DNA from: an uncultured Oscillospiraceae bacterium
GTDB lineage: Bacteria > Bacillota > Clostridia > Oscillospirales > Oscillospiraceae
Length of the DNA stretch: 64,000 bases
NCBI GenBank assembly: GCA_947629795.1
Contig: CANRFC010000011.1
Span: forward strand, 1-64,000
Reading direction: 5' to 3'
The position numbers were made by a program, and so were the translations under genes. Below the pieces are notes generated by a model, which was not told the DNA's origin, made no database searches, and saw nothing but the letters and a program-made list of their open reading frames with translations. Below are positions 16,731 to 26,432 of this stretch, piece after piece. The stretch's first letter is position 1, and every line of letters starts with the position of its first letter.

Positions 16731-18077
16731 TTACAGGCTTCCCAGGAGGTGGGGGCTCTCCACGGCGGTGATCATTACCGGCCTTTCGACATTATGTAAA
16801 CCTTCCCCGGGGGCGCAGACCTCCACATAGTTGGGGGCGTGGCCCCGCCACAGGCCGGGGCGGCCGGGGACCTCCTCCTCGAAGAGGACGGGGAGGGACT
16901 TGCCCACCCAGCGCTCCAGATAGGCCCGGCGGAGGTCCTCCGCCAGGGCGGAGGCCCGGTGGGAGCGCTCCTCCTTCACCGCCTTGGGAACCTGGCCGGG
17001 CATCCTGGCGGCGGGGGTGCCGGCGCGGCGGGAGTAGGGGAAGATGTGCATGGCGGTGAAGGCGCACTTCTCCAGGAAGGCCAGGGTCCGGGCAAATTCC
17101 TCCTCGGTCTCGCCGGGGAAGCCGGTGATGAGGTCGGTGGTGAGGCCGGGGTCAACAAAAAATTTCCGCAGGAGCTCCACGCTCTCGTAGTACCGGGCGG
17201 TGTCGTATTTGCGGTTCATGCGGCGCAGGGTCTCGTCGCAGCCGGACTGGAGGGAGAGGTGGAAGTGGGGGCACAAGTTATGTAAACCGGAGACCGCCTG
17301 GCAGAAGTCCCGGGTAATGGTGCGGGGCTCCAGGGAGCCCAGGCGGATGCGGCAATCCGGCGCGGCGGCGCAGATGGCCCGGATGAGCTCACTGAGGGGG
17401 GGCTTGCCCGGCAGGTCCCGGCCCCAGGAGGAGATCTCGATGCCGGTGACCACCAGCTCCCTGTAGCCCTCGGCCTGAAGGCGGGCGGCCTCGGCCGCCG
17501 CCCGCTCCGCCGTCAGGGAGCGCACCGGGCCCCGGGCGTAGGGGATGACGCAGTAGGAGCAGAAGTTCACGCAGCCGTCCTCCACCTTGAGCATGGCCCG
17601 GGTGCGCTTCTCCAGCCCCCCGGCGGGGAGCTCCTCAAAGGTTCGGGTTGACATAATATTCCCGGTGGTGACCAGGGGCTCAGAGATAGAGAACTGCTCC
17701 GGGGTGGAACCGGTTGACATAATGTTATCAGCAGTCCGTTCCGCCCACAGCCGTTCCATGTCGTCCAGGAAGGCCAGCCGCCGGTCGGCGCCCCCCACCA
17801 GGTCCACCTCCAGCTCGGCCACCTCCTGGGGCTTGGTCTGGGCGTAGCAGCCGCACACTGCCACCACCGCCCCGGGATTGCGCTTCCGGGCCTGGCGGAT
17901 CATCTGCCTGGATTTGTGGTCGCTGACGGCGGTGACGGTGCAGGTGTTGATGATATAGGCGTCGGCGCTGCCGTCGAAGTCCACCAGGGTGTGGCCCCGG
18001 CGGCGCAGTTCGGCCTCCATAGCCTGGGTCTCGTACTGGTTGACCTTGCAGCCCAGGGTGTAAATGGCGATGTTCAT
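16731..18077 (-). CDS. mtaB: tRNA N6-threonylcarbamoyladenosine 2-methylthiotransferase MtaB
   Basis: Radical-SAM enzyme that converts t6A37 to ms2t6A37 in tRNA. 448 aa. The N-terminal UPF0004 domain has cysteines in YTLGCKVNQYE, NTCTVTAVSD and CGCYAQ. The radical-SAM cluster is CVNFCSYC, followed by LVVTGIEISSWG and FHLSLQSGCDETLRRMNRKY. The C-terminal TRAM-like part ends the protein. ATG 18077 follows AAAGGAG. Oddity: four copies of an AT-rich motif (TTATGTNAACC on either strand) occur within this gene, two of them giving the repeated peptide NIMST in a non-conserved linker. Confidence 0.94.
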   Translation of the reverse strand: MNIAIYTLGCKVNQYETQAMEAELRRRGHTLVDFDGSADAYIINTCTVTAVSDHKSRQMIRQARKRNPGAVVAVCGCYAQTKPQEVAELEVDLVGGADRRLAFLDDMERLWAERTADNIMSTGSTPEQFSISEPLVTTGNIMSTRTFEELPAGGLEKRTRAMLKVEDGCVNFCSYCVIPYARGPVRSLTAERAAAEAARLQAEGYRELVVTGIEISSWGRDLPGKPPLSELIRAICAAAPDCRIRLGSLEPRTITRDFCQAVSGLHNLCPHFHLSLQSGCDETLRRMNRKYDTARYYESVELLRKFFVDPGLTTDLITGFPGETEEEFARTLAFLEKCAFTAMHIFPYSRRAGTPAARMPGQVPKAVKEERSHRASALAEDLRRAYLERWVGKSLPVLFEEEVPGRPGLWRGHAPNYVEVCAPGEGLHNVERPVMITAVESPHLLGSL

Positions 18078-18094
18078 GGGCGGCTCCTTTCTGT

Positions 18095-18127
18095 GGGGCA
18101 TGGGCCGGTGAGGACGCCGACCCCTAC
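18095..18127. repeat. Intergenic GTAGGGG-type repeat, copy 1
   Basis: GGGCCGGTGAGGACGCCGAC followed by CCCCTACA, just upstream of mtaB. The ends match the element at 53703-53780 (GGGCCGAT...CATCGGCCCCTACA). Confidence 0.45.
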
Positions 18128-18225
18128 ATTTCGATGCTCCGGGCGGGATTTCTGCTTGCCCTGGGCGGGGGTGTGTTGTATAATGTCCGTGGATCATTAT
18201 AACATTGAAGGGGTGGGCTTGTACA

Positions 18226-18804
18226 GTGAGCTACAACTTTTTTGCCCTCCTGGGGCGGATGAACTGCATCGACCGCTGGGGGCTCATGCGCAACACCCGG
18301 GTGGAGAACATCCAGGAGCACTCCCACATGGTGGCGGTGCTCTCCCACGCCCTGGCGGTCATCGGCCGGGAGCGGTTCGGCTCGACGGTGGACCCCGGGG
18401 AGGCGGCCATCGCGGGGCTCTACCACGACGCGCCGGAGATCCTCACCGGGGACCTGCCCACTCCGGTGAAGTACGACAACCCGGCCATCAAGGAGGCCTA
18501 CAAGGCGGTGGAGTCGGTGGCGGCGGACAAGCTCCTGTCCCTGCTCCCCCCCGAGCTGGTCCCCGCCTTCGCCCCCTATGTCCGGGAGGAGCTGGACCCG
18601 GAGCTGCTGCGGGTGGTGAAGGCCGCCGACAAGCTCGCCGCCCACATCAAGTGCCTGGAGGAGCTCAAGGCGGGCAACGCCGAGTTCCGCCAGGCCGCCG
18701 ACCAGACCAAAATGGCCCTGGTGGAGATGCATCTGCCCGAGCTGGACTGCTTCATGGAGGAGTTTTTGCCGGGGTTTGAGCTGACCCTGGACGAGCTGAA
18801 ATAA
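18226..18804 (+). CDS. HD-domain 5'-nucleotidase, YfbR-like
   Basis: 192-aa metal-dependent phosphohydrolase of the YfbR family, which removes phosphate from 5'-deoxynucleotides. Motifs: FFALLGRMNCIDRWGLMRN at the start, the metal-binding EHSHM (about residue 31), and YHDAPEILTGDLPTPVKYDN (about 65). GTG 18226 is chosen because it begins directly before the conserved FFALL; TTG 18205 is the alternative. It lies 13 nt upstream of the ACT-domain gene, forming a two-gene unit. Confidence 0.88.
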   Translation: MSYNFFALLGRMNCIDRWGLMRNTRVENIQEHSHMVAVLSHALAVIGRERFGSTVDPGEAAIAGLYHDAPEILTGDLPTPVKYDNPAIKEAYKAVESVAADKLLSLLPPELVPAFAPYVREELDPELLRVVKAADKLAAHIKCLEELKAGNAEFRQAADQTKMALVEMHLPELDCFMEEFLPGFELTLDELK

Positions 18805-18817
18805 GGAGGAAATTCGT

Positions 18818-19087
18818 ATGCGCGCCATTGTCACCGTCATCGGAAAAGACACTGTGGGCATCATCGCCCGGGTGTGCACTCTGCTCTCGGAGCGGGGGAT
18901 CAACGTGCTGGACATCAGCCAGACCGTACTCCAGGAGTATTTTACCATGATCATGCTGGTGGACACCGCCGGCTCCACGGTGCCCTTTGCCCAACTGGTG
19001 AAGGAACTGGAGGAGGAGGGCAAGGCCCACGCCCTGGTCATCCATACCCAGCGGGAGGACATCTTTAACGCCATGCACCGGATCTGA
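18818..19087 (+). CDS. ACT-domain protein (UPF0237)
   Basis: 89-aa protein consisting of a single ACT fold: RAIVTVIGKDTVGIIARVCT, then ERGINVLDISQTVLQ and FTMIMLVD. UPF0237 proteins are thought to be small-molecule (amino-acid) sensors. In many Firmicutes this gene directly precedes the UPF0210 gene; here UPF0210 is about 7.7 kb away at 26756. AAGGAGGA precedes ATG 18818. The following 110 nt to the terminator hold nothing recognisable. Confidence 0.9.
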   Translation: MRAIVTVIGKDTVGIIARVCTLLSERGINVLDISQTVLQEYFTMIMLVDTAGSTVPFAQLVKELEEEGKAHALVIHTQREDIFNAMHRI

Positions 19088-19196
19088 AGCGGGACCCGGC
19101 GCAGGACCGGAACTGCGGCCCGGGGCAGGCTCCTTTCCGCGGGCGGCGGAGATCCGGCCTGTGCCCTGCCCGCAGGGCTCTGCGGCAGCAATACGT

Positions 19197-19236
19197 CAGC
19201 GGCCGGCACGTGCATCGTGCCGGCCGCTGTATTTTT
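19197..19236 (+). terminator. Intrinsic terminator after the ACT gene
   Basis: 14-bp stem CAGCGGCCGGCACG, 5-nt loop, followed by TATTTTTTT. Its arms share GCGGCCGGCACG with the terminator at 23057-23091 on the other side of the histidine kinase gene. Confidence 0.85.
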
Positions 19237-19269
19237 TTCAGGTCCGCTTCTGAGACGGCCACAAGGGCG

Positions 19270-22200
19270 TCACAGGTATTTTTTCAGTGCCGCGCCCAGG
19301 GCGTCGAAGTCGATGGGCTTGGCCAGGTGCTCGTTCATGCCGGCGGCCTTGGCGGCCTGAATGTCCTCCACAAAGGCGTTGGCGGTCATGGCGAAGATGG
19401 GGATCCGCAGCGCGTCAGGATGTCCCAGCGCGCGGATGGCCGCGGCGGCGTCATAGCCGTTCATGACGGGCATCTGGATGTCCATCAGAATCAGGCTGTA
19501 ATAGCCGCTCTCGGAGGAGGAGAACATATCCACGGCGATCTGGCCGTTTTCGGCCTCCTCCACGGCGAGCCCGGCCATCTCCAGGACCTCCCGCGCGATC
19601 TCCCGGTTCAGGTCGTTGTCCTCCACCAGAAGGACCCGGTGCCCGGAGAAGTCATGCTGCAAAAGGGAATCCAGAGGGGAGGTCTGACCGGGCGCCTCCG
19701 GGGTCTCGTTTTTCAGGGACTTGAACGTCCGGACCAGCCCGGATTTGAATACGGGCTTGCTCAGGAAGGCGTCTACGCCGGCGGCCCGGGCCTCCAGCTC
19801 GATGTCGGACCAGTCATAGGCCGAGAGGATGATGATGGGAAGGGTGTCGCCCACCAGCCGCTTGATGGCCTTGGCGGTCTCCAGCCCGTCCATGCCGGGC
19901 ATCTGCCAGTCCAGGACGGCGGCGTAGAACGGCAGGGCCGTATTCATGGCCCGCCGGACCGCCGCGACGGCATCCTGGCCGGAGGAGCAGCCCTCGCTGC
20001 GCATCCCGATCTCGTCCAGCATGGCGCACAGGGACTGGCAGGCGCAGTCATCGTCATCCACCACCAGCACCGAGAGGTCGGCCAGCTCGGAGGTATCCTC
20101 GTCCTGCACATCCTGGACCCGCAGGTAGATGGTCACGGTGAATTTGGAGCCCTTGCCCAGCTGGCTTTCCACGGTGATGTTGCCGTTCATCATATGGACG
20201 ATGTTCTGGGCGATGGCCATGCCCAGGCCGGTGCCCTGGATCTTGCTGGTGCGCAGGTCCTCCGCCCGGCTGAAGGGCTCGAAAATGTGGGTCAGATACT
20301 CCTCGGACATTCCGATGCCGTTGTCCTCGACGATGAATTCATAGCAGGCCGTGGAGCTTGTGGGCACCGCCTGCTCCCGGACGGTGACGCTGATCTCGCC
20401 GCCGTCGGGGGTGTACTTTACGGCGTTGCTCATGAGGTTCAGGAAGACCTGCTGGATGCGCAGGCTGTCGCCGATCACATCCTCGTGCCGGATGTCCTGG
20501 ATGTGGACGTGGAGATGGTGCTTGTGGGCCTGGACCTGGGGCTGGATCATCTGGATCATGCTGCTCATCAGGTCGGACAGGCTGAACCCCTCCGAGGCCA
20601 GGCTGATGGTGCCGGATTCCACCTTGCTCATGTCCAGGACCTCGTTGATGAGGCCCAGCAGGTGCCGGCTGGAGGAGGAGATCTTGCCCAGAGCGTCCCG
20701 CACCCGGTCGGGGTCATCGACGTGGGCGGCGGCGATGGCGGTCATGCCGATGATGGCGTTCATGGGGGTGCGGATGTCGTGGGACATTTTTGACATGAAG
20801 TCGGACTTGGCGGCGCTGGCCCGGTTGGCGGCCTCCAGAGCGTCCTGGAGAAGCTGCTTCTGGGTCTGCTCCTCGTGGACGGCCTCATCCACACAGCGGA
20901 TGCCCAGGACCATCACGTGCTCCTGATCGCTCTCGCTCACGTCCACGAAGTGCATCTCAAAGAACTCCTGATCCCGGTGGTTGGGAAGGATGCGGTAACG
21001 GATAATGAAGCCCTTTTCCTCCCGGAACCGGGAGATGACCGCCTGGGGCTCACACAGTTCCAGCAGAGGCTCCCTGGTATCCGGCTGCACATAGGTGTCG
21101 AGGAAGCGCTGCATGGCCTCGGAGTACCGGTGAACGGGGGAGACGTCCGCGCCCGGGGCATCCCGCAGCCCCTTCTCCTGCCGGACCGCCGTGCTTTGAT
21201 CCCGGTCCAGGTCCACGTAATAGATCACCGCGTAGTCCTGGCTGAGGGCCGCCAGGATCTGCAGCTGAGACTTTTCCCGCTTTTGAACGGCCTCCTCCGC
21301 GGCCCGCTGCCGCCGGCGGGTGAGCCAGATCAGCATGAAGATGATGACAAGGGCCAGAACGGAGATGGACACGGCGGTGAGCACCAGCCGTGAGGCATAC
21401 AGCTGGTCGGTCAGGGTGTAGGAGTCATAGGGCATGTTGAGGTAGCTGCTGATGATGGAATCGGTGCGGTCGGAGGGGAGCTGCTTGATGGCCTTGCTGA
21501 CGATGGTGAACTTGGGGTCGTCCGGCTCCATCGTCGAGACCAGTCCCACCGCGGAGGGGGACTGGAAATCCTGCCACTGGATCAGATTGGAAAAGCGGTC
21601 ATTCTTGGATTGATAGTTGAATTCCAGATTGTTGACCAGGGTCGCGTCGGCTTCACCGTGGGCCACGGCCAGCAGGCATTGACGCACGTTGGTGTAGTAT
21701 TGGACCTCGATCTCCGTGTGCAGGAGCCCCGGCAGAGACTCCGTCCAGTAGGAGCGGCCCTGGGTCAGCGCGATCACCGGGGTGTCCAGGGCGTCAAACA
21801 CACAGTTGCGCCGCATGATGAGGATATTGTCATAGTCCAGGACCGCGCCGGTGGAGTGGAGCTCATGGTCCTGACGGACAAAATTCTCCGAAGAGCCGAT
21901 GTAGAAGTCGAGCTCACCGCGCTGCAGCAGATCCTTCCAGTTCTGGGAGCGGTCGATGGGACGCAGGGTCAGGTTCAGACCGGAAATGTCCCGGAGGGAC
22001 TCCAGAAGCCGCACATAGATCCCGCCGTAAGTCCCGTCCTTCTGGACGTAGGCAAGGGGTTCGGTCTCCTCATAAAAGCCCACCACGATCTCAGGGTCCG
22101 AAGAGGCAAAGGCACGCTCCTCCTCCGTCAGCGCCAGGGCGTTGGTATTGCTGCCCACAAGGCATTTCTGGGCGGTCGCTGCCGCCAGCTCAGGCTCGGT

Positions 22201-22920
22201 GGTGATGAGCTGCTGCATTCCGTGGTTCAGTTCCTCGAGCAGCTCCGCATTGCCCGCTTTGACGGTATAATAGAAGGGGGAGGCGTCCAATACGGACAGC
22301 AGCACCGTATCGGGGATCTGCGTGGAGGAACTGATCAGAAGCATATCGATCTGATCCGCTTCCAGCGCCGGGAGCATTTCCTCCAAAGAAGCCAGATAGA
22401 CGGGGGTATAGGTAAAGCCGTGGGCCGCGGCGAAATCGACCAGGGCCTGTTCGTTGGCGGAATTGGGGGATACCGCGATGCGGGCGCCGTTGAAGGCGCT
22501 GAAATCCTCATAGCCATAGCCGGTGTCAGCCCGGGCAAACAGGCCAAAGGAGGTATACCCGCCCACCAGCGTGGAGAAGTCCATGGTCTCATCCCGCTCC
22601 GGCATATAGTTGGTGGGAAAGAGGATATCCAGCTCGCCGCTCTCCAGCATGCCCACTGCGTCGGACCAGGTGCACTCGACGTACTCATAGGTCCAGTTGT
22701 TGATCTGGGCCAGAGCGTCGAGATAGTCGGTACAATACCCTGTGGGGCTGCCGTCTTCGTCCAGGCGGAGCAGATCATTGATCCCGCAGGGGATCCGGAC
22801 GGTCCGCGCCTCTGCCCGCACCGCCATGGCATCCAGGCCGGGAACGGTACAGAGACAAAGCGCCGCTGCCGTCAGCCAAAGGGCCGCGCGCCGTATGTAC
22901 GATTTTGCTGCCTGTTTCAT
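19270..22920 (-). CDS. Hybrid sensor histidine kinase with two solute-binding domains and two receivers
   Basis: 1216 aa. Signal segment at residues 1-36, then two periplasmic SBP_bac_3-like domains (about 41-265 and 275-500), and a membrane span near 511-535. Next come a PAS-like region, a HisKA domain with SHDIRTPMNAIIGMT (His about 711), a HATPase with NLMSNAVKYTPDGG and GTGLGMAIAQN, and two receiver domains (VLVVDDDD about 950, with AVLDWQMPGMDG; VLLVEDND about 1093, with LILMDIQMPVMNG). No Hpt domain is visible. It should sense an extracellular solute such as an amino acid; the output is not identifiable here. AAGGGG precedes ATG 22920. Confidence 0.92.
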   Translation of the reverse strand: MKQAAKSYIRRAALWLTAAALCLCTVPGLDAMAVRAEARTVRIPCGINDLLRLDEDGSPTGYCTDYLDALAQINNWTYEYVECTWSDAVGMLESGELDILFPTNYMPERDETMDFSTLVGGYTSFGLFARADTGYGYEDFSAFNGARIAVSPNSANEQALVDFAAAHGFTYTPVYLASLEEMLPALEADQIDMLLISSSTQIPDTVLLSVLDASPFYYTVKAGNAELLEELNHGMQQLITTEPELAAATAQKCLVGSNTNALALTEEERAFASSDPEIVVGFYEETEPLAYVQKDGTYGGIYVRLLESLRDISGLNLTLRPIDRSQNWKDLLQRGELDFYIGSSENFVRQDHELHSTGAVLDYDNILIMRRNCVFDALDTPVIALTQGRSYWTESLPGLLHTEIEVQYYTNVRQCLLAVAHGEADATLVNNLEFNYQSKNDRFSNLIQWQDFQSPSAVGLVSTMEPDDPKFTIVSKAIKQLPSDRTDSIISSYLNMPYDSYTLTDQLYASRLVLTAVSISVLALVIIFMLIWLTRRRQRAAEEAVQKREKSQLQILAALSQDYAVIYYVDLDRDQSTAVRQEKGLRDAPGADVSPVHRYSEAMQRFLDTYVQPDTREPLLELCEPQAVISRFREEKGFIIRYRILPNHRDQEFFEMHFVDVSESDQEHVMVLGIRCVDEAVHEEQTQKQLLQDALEAANRASAAKSDFMSKMSHDIRTPMNAIIGMTAIAAAHVDDPDRVRDALGKISSSSRHLLGLINEVLDMSKVESGTISLASEGFSLSDLMSSMIQMIQPQVQAHKHHLHVHIQDIRHEDVIGDSLRIQQVFLNLMSNAVKYTPDGGEISVTVREQAVPTSSTACYEFIVEDNGIGMSEEYLTHIFEPFSRAEDLRTSKIQGTGLGMAIAQNIVHMMNGNITVESQLGKGSKFTVTIYLRVQDVQDEDTSELADLSVLVVDDDDCACQSLCAMLDEIGMRSEGCSSGQDAVAAVRRAMNTALPFYAAVLDWQMPGMDGLETAKAIKRLVGDTLPIIILSAYDWSDIELEARAAGVDAFLSKPVFKSGLVRTFKSLKNETPEAPGQTSPLDSLLQHDFSGHRVLLVEDNDLNREIAREVLEMAGLAVEEAENGQIAVDMFSSSESGYYSLILMDIQMPVMNGYDAAAAIRALGHPDALRIPIFAMTANAFVEDIQAAKAAGMNEHLAKPIDFDALGAALKKYL

Positions 22921-22956
22921 GCTCTGGTCCCCTTGCATTTAAAGTGCATTCGAACT

Positions 22957-22986
22957 ATTATATACCCGATCCGAAAAAATTGTCAA
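22957..22986 (-). promoter_or_regulatory. Promoter of the hybrid kinase gene
   Basis: Minus strand TTGACA (22981-22986), 18 nt, TATAAT (22957-22962). A near-palindrome TGCATTTAAAGTGCA (22934-22948) lies between promoter and RBS and could be an operator. Confidence 0.8.
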
Positions 22987-23056
22987 TAATTCCCTTCTCA
23001 ATTATCGAACGGGGCAGAGTTTTTTGCTCTTTTGACGAACCGGGCGGAAAAACAGG

Positions 23057-23091
23057 CCGGCGGCCGGCACGTTTTCCGTGCCGGCCGCCGG
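23057..23091 (-). terminator. Intrinsic terminator of the SLH surface protein
   Basis: Perfect 15-bp stem CCGGCGGCCGGCACG with loop of five, followed on the minus strand by CCTGTTTTT; 25 nt after the stop. Confidence 0.85.
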
Positions 23092-23115
23092 AGGGGTCGG
23101 AGCTTTGTTATGGGG

Positions 23116-26100
23116 TCATTTCAGCTTGAGATAGCGCTCCATGATGGCGGCCACCTGGGCCCGGGTGGCCTGGCCCTGGGGATCCAGAATGCCGTTGCCC
23201 AGTCCCTTGATAAGGCCCGCTTCCACCGCCCAACTCATGGCGTCGGCGGCGAAGGGGGAGAGGCGGTCGGCATCGGTGAAGGCGGACAGGTCGCCGGCGG
23301 TCCCGGGCCGGCCGAAGGCGCGGTAGAGCATGGTGGCCAACTGCTCCCGGGTGATGGCGGCATTGAGGCTGGAGCCGTCGGAGATACCCGTCTCCACCGC
23401 CCAGTCCAGGGCGCCGCCGTACCAGGTCTCGTCATCGGCGGGCTCCACATCCTCCACCCGAGCCAGGACGGTGAGGAGCATGGCCCGGGTCATGGGCTCC
23501 TCGGGGGCAAAGGTCCTCTCGGCGGTGCCCCGGAAGAGCTCCCGGGCGGAGACAAAGTCCACGCTGTCCTTGGCCCAGTGCTCCCCCTCCAGGTCGTCAA
23601 AGGGCTGGGCGTTGTCCACGATCTTCACGGTGGCCGAGCCGTCCAGGGTGAGGGCCACGCCGTCCTCGGTGGGCAGGGAGGTCCTGACGATCTCCTCGGT
23701 GCCGTCGGGGTGGACCAGCACGGCCACGGTGCCGGGGGTGACGTCGGCCACGGGGACCTCCACATCCACCGCCTCCGCGCCCTTGGGGAGGGTGATCTCC
23801 ACCGTGGGGGCGGACGCGGTATCCTGAGCGGCTTCCAGGGCGGGGATGGGCAGGGTCACGGCCTCGCCGCTGTCCTGGGCGGCGGCCATGGCCTGGTCGG
23901 AGAGCTCCACCTGGGCCTGGGTGGCGCCCTCAGCGTCGGTGGTGACGGTGGCGGTGGTGCCGTCAGCCTGCTCAATGTTCGTCTGGCTGGAGCCGTCGGG
24001 CTTTTCCACAGTGGTGGCGGTGGAGCCGTCGGCGGCGGTCTCGGTGGTGGTGACGGTGCCGTCCTTCTGGGTCTCCACCGTGGTGGAGGAGCCGTCGGGC
24101 CGCTCGGTGGTCTCGGTCACGGCGCCCGTCCGGTTGTTGGTGACGGTGGTGGTGACCGAGCCGTCCTCATTCTCCTGGGTGGTGGTCGTGGTGGCGGGCG
24201 AGGAGCTGCCGGAGGAAGAGGAGGGCACGCGGGACACGGTCCACTTGCCCTCGCTCTCGGTGACCCGGTAGCCCGAGGCCACAAAGCTCACCGTCTCTTC
24301 ACCCACAGTGACCTTACTGGGGTCGATGGAGAAGGTCCCGCCGGTGATGGAGATGGAGGCGTCGGGATTTGTTTCATTCGCGGCTTTCTGGATGCCGATC
24401 TCACCGGTAAACGAACCGCCCTGGATCGTTACTGTGCCTTTGGAGGCGTCCGGCTTATTATCGGTCGCATTGTTCGTAAGGGCGAAGGCGTAGCCGGTCG
24501 TAGTGGAACCGTTGCTATTGGGAGAGGTGGCGGCAGGCGTTCCGGAACCGGTAATGTCCGTTTGATCGCCCCTGATGGTCACGTTGGTGAACTTGACCTC
24601 CACGCCGGTCGCGCCGGAGATCTTGCTGTTCTCGATGGTCAATGTCTGCATGCCCTGGGCGCTGTCATCTGCATTGGTCTTGGAGTTGGAGATATACACT
24701 CCGGCTCCATCTTCCGTCGAGTCGGTGATGGTGCTGTTTTTGATGGTAAATGTACCCCCGCCGTAGCTGCCGTTCTGGTAGATGCCAAAGTACTTTGAGG
24801 TGATGGCAGCGCCGTCCAGGTTGACGGTGTTCTTGGGGCCCTGGCACCAAACGCCGATATCCTGGCTCTTGATGGTACCATAGACGTTTATCGTGGCGTG
24901 ACCTTCGTCTGCACTGTTGTTCGTCGCCAGGATCCCACCGCCGGTGGTCTCCAGCGTTGCGTCCTTCTCAACTGTGATGGCGCTGGACTTAAAACCAAAA
25001 ATGCCTGCGTCCGAGCTGTTGGTTGTTTTCAAAGTGCCGTTTTTCAGAGTAAAGGATTTCCCGGGAGAGACGAGGAAAGCGTAATCGGCGCTGGAAGTGA
25101 GGGTATTCCCTCCCAGATCCAAGGTAAGGGACTTCTTTACAGTGATCCGATTTTCGCTGGATATGTTACTTCCCGACAGTTTCACGCTGGCGCCCTCGGT
25201 GGCGAAGGGCATAAAGCTCATGTCGCTGAACGTCCCGCCGGAGATCTTGATCTTGTCAGCGTTGAGATAGGCGGAGTTCCCGTTCATGGCGGCCAGCACG
25301 CTGCTGCCGCTGCCGCAGGTAAAGGTGCCGCCCTCAATGGTCAGCTCACCCCTGTTCAGGGTGGCGTTCCCGCCGCCGTTCAGGATGCAGTTCTTATCAG
25401 AGATAAAAGTGCCCTTGGTGATATTGGCCACGTTCCAGTTCAGAACAGCCGCCTGGGCCACATTCTTGAATTCGCCGCCGTTGATGGTCAGCTGGCCGTA
25501 GTCGTCATTCTTGATGGTGTTCAGGCCGCCGTTGAAGGTGCCGCCGGCGATGGTGAGAGAGGCGTCCGCTTCATACGCGGGCTCCTTACCAGGCTGCCCG
25601 GCAGTGGAGCCGCTTTGCCAGCCGTTGGCCACCAGACTGGAATACTTTCCGGCCCCATCGGCACCCTGGTTCAACCGTCATGGTGCCGAAGTTTTTCAGG
25701 GTGTAGAAGGAATTCCCGCCGCCGTCAGAAGCGCTCGTGCTGGCTTCCTTGCTGCGGGTGAAGGTGCCGCCGCTCAGAGTGACAGTGCCGCCGGGAGCGT
25801 TGTATACGGCGGCCCTGCCGTTGCTCACGTTGTCCACCTTGCCGGAGCCGGTGACCGTCAGCTTGCCGCCCTTTTCCACCGAAATGGTGTGCTTGCCGGC
25901 CTCGTTGGTCAGGGTGACGCCCGGAGCGATGCTCAGGGTGATGTCCTTGCCGCTGCCGATGGTGATGCTCTCAGTGGCGTTTGCAGTGAGAGAGATGGTG
26001 GTGGCGCCGTTGGCCGCAGTGATCTGCTCCTGCAGGGTCTTGGCCTCCTCTGCCACCACGGCCTCCCCTTCGTCCTTGAGGTCATAGACCTCGGCTTCGC

Positions 26101-26320
26101 CTTCAGTGTCGTCCACGACGACCTCAGCCCCGTCCACGACGCCCTCAGTGCCGTCTACGACGACTTCAGTGTCGTCCACGACGCCTTGAACGCCGTCCTC
26201 GACGACCTCCACGGCCTGGTCTTTTACATCCTCCCCCTCGGTTGCCGCCGCCCCGGTGGGCAGCAAACCCAGGCACATGGTTAACGTAATTCCCAGGGCG
26301 AAATACCTCATTTTGTTCAT
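23116..26320 (-). pseudogene. SLH-domain beta-helix surface protein, split by a one-base frameshift
   Basis: Reads as a ~1068-aa secreted protein: signal peptide (MNKMRYFALGITLTMCLGLL), an acidic tandem repeat of VVDGTEG/VVDDTEV units, and a long right-handed beta-helix-like region of G-G-F/T-I repeats. A DGS/TTVET repeat linker and three SLH modules at the C-terminus follow for cell-wall attachment. At 25673-25675 an extra T in ACGGTT breaks the frame: NFGTMTV in one frame continues as NQGADGAGKYSS in the next. Removing one T restores a continuous ORF. The downstream 852-codon ORF has no good RBS at its TTG. It is either a true disruption (surface-antigen loss) or a sequencing error. ATG 26320 follows GGAAG. 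Confidence 0.85.
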
Positions 26321-26353
26321 AAAATCTTCCATCCTTTCCTTTTTTATCCTTTT

Positions 26354-26410
26354 TTGGCATTAACTGATTTTAGTTAATATCATTATAGACTAAATGCAGA
26401 TAATATGCAA
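26354..26410. promoter_or_regulatory. Overlapping divergent promoters with an inverted-repeat operator
   Basis: Minus strand: TTGCAT (26405-26410), 17 nt, TATAAT (26382-26387) for the SLH protein. Plus strand: TTGGCA (26354-26359), 18 nt, TATCAT (26378-26383) for the XRE gene. An inverted repeat ATTAACT-N6-AGTTAAT (26359-26378) lies between the plus-strand -35 and -10 and downstream of the minus-strand -10. It is a plausible operator for the adjacent XRE regulator. Confidence 0.7.
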
Positions 26411-26432
26411 GGGGAAAGTGAGGTTTTTTGCG

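Noticed and set aside
26083-26225. Tandem 15-30 bp repeats near the start of the SLH protein gene as a minisatellite or mobile element
   Set aside because: In-frame codons for the acidic VVDGTEG-type repeats of the protein; no independent element features.
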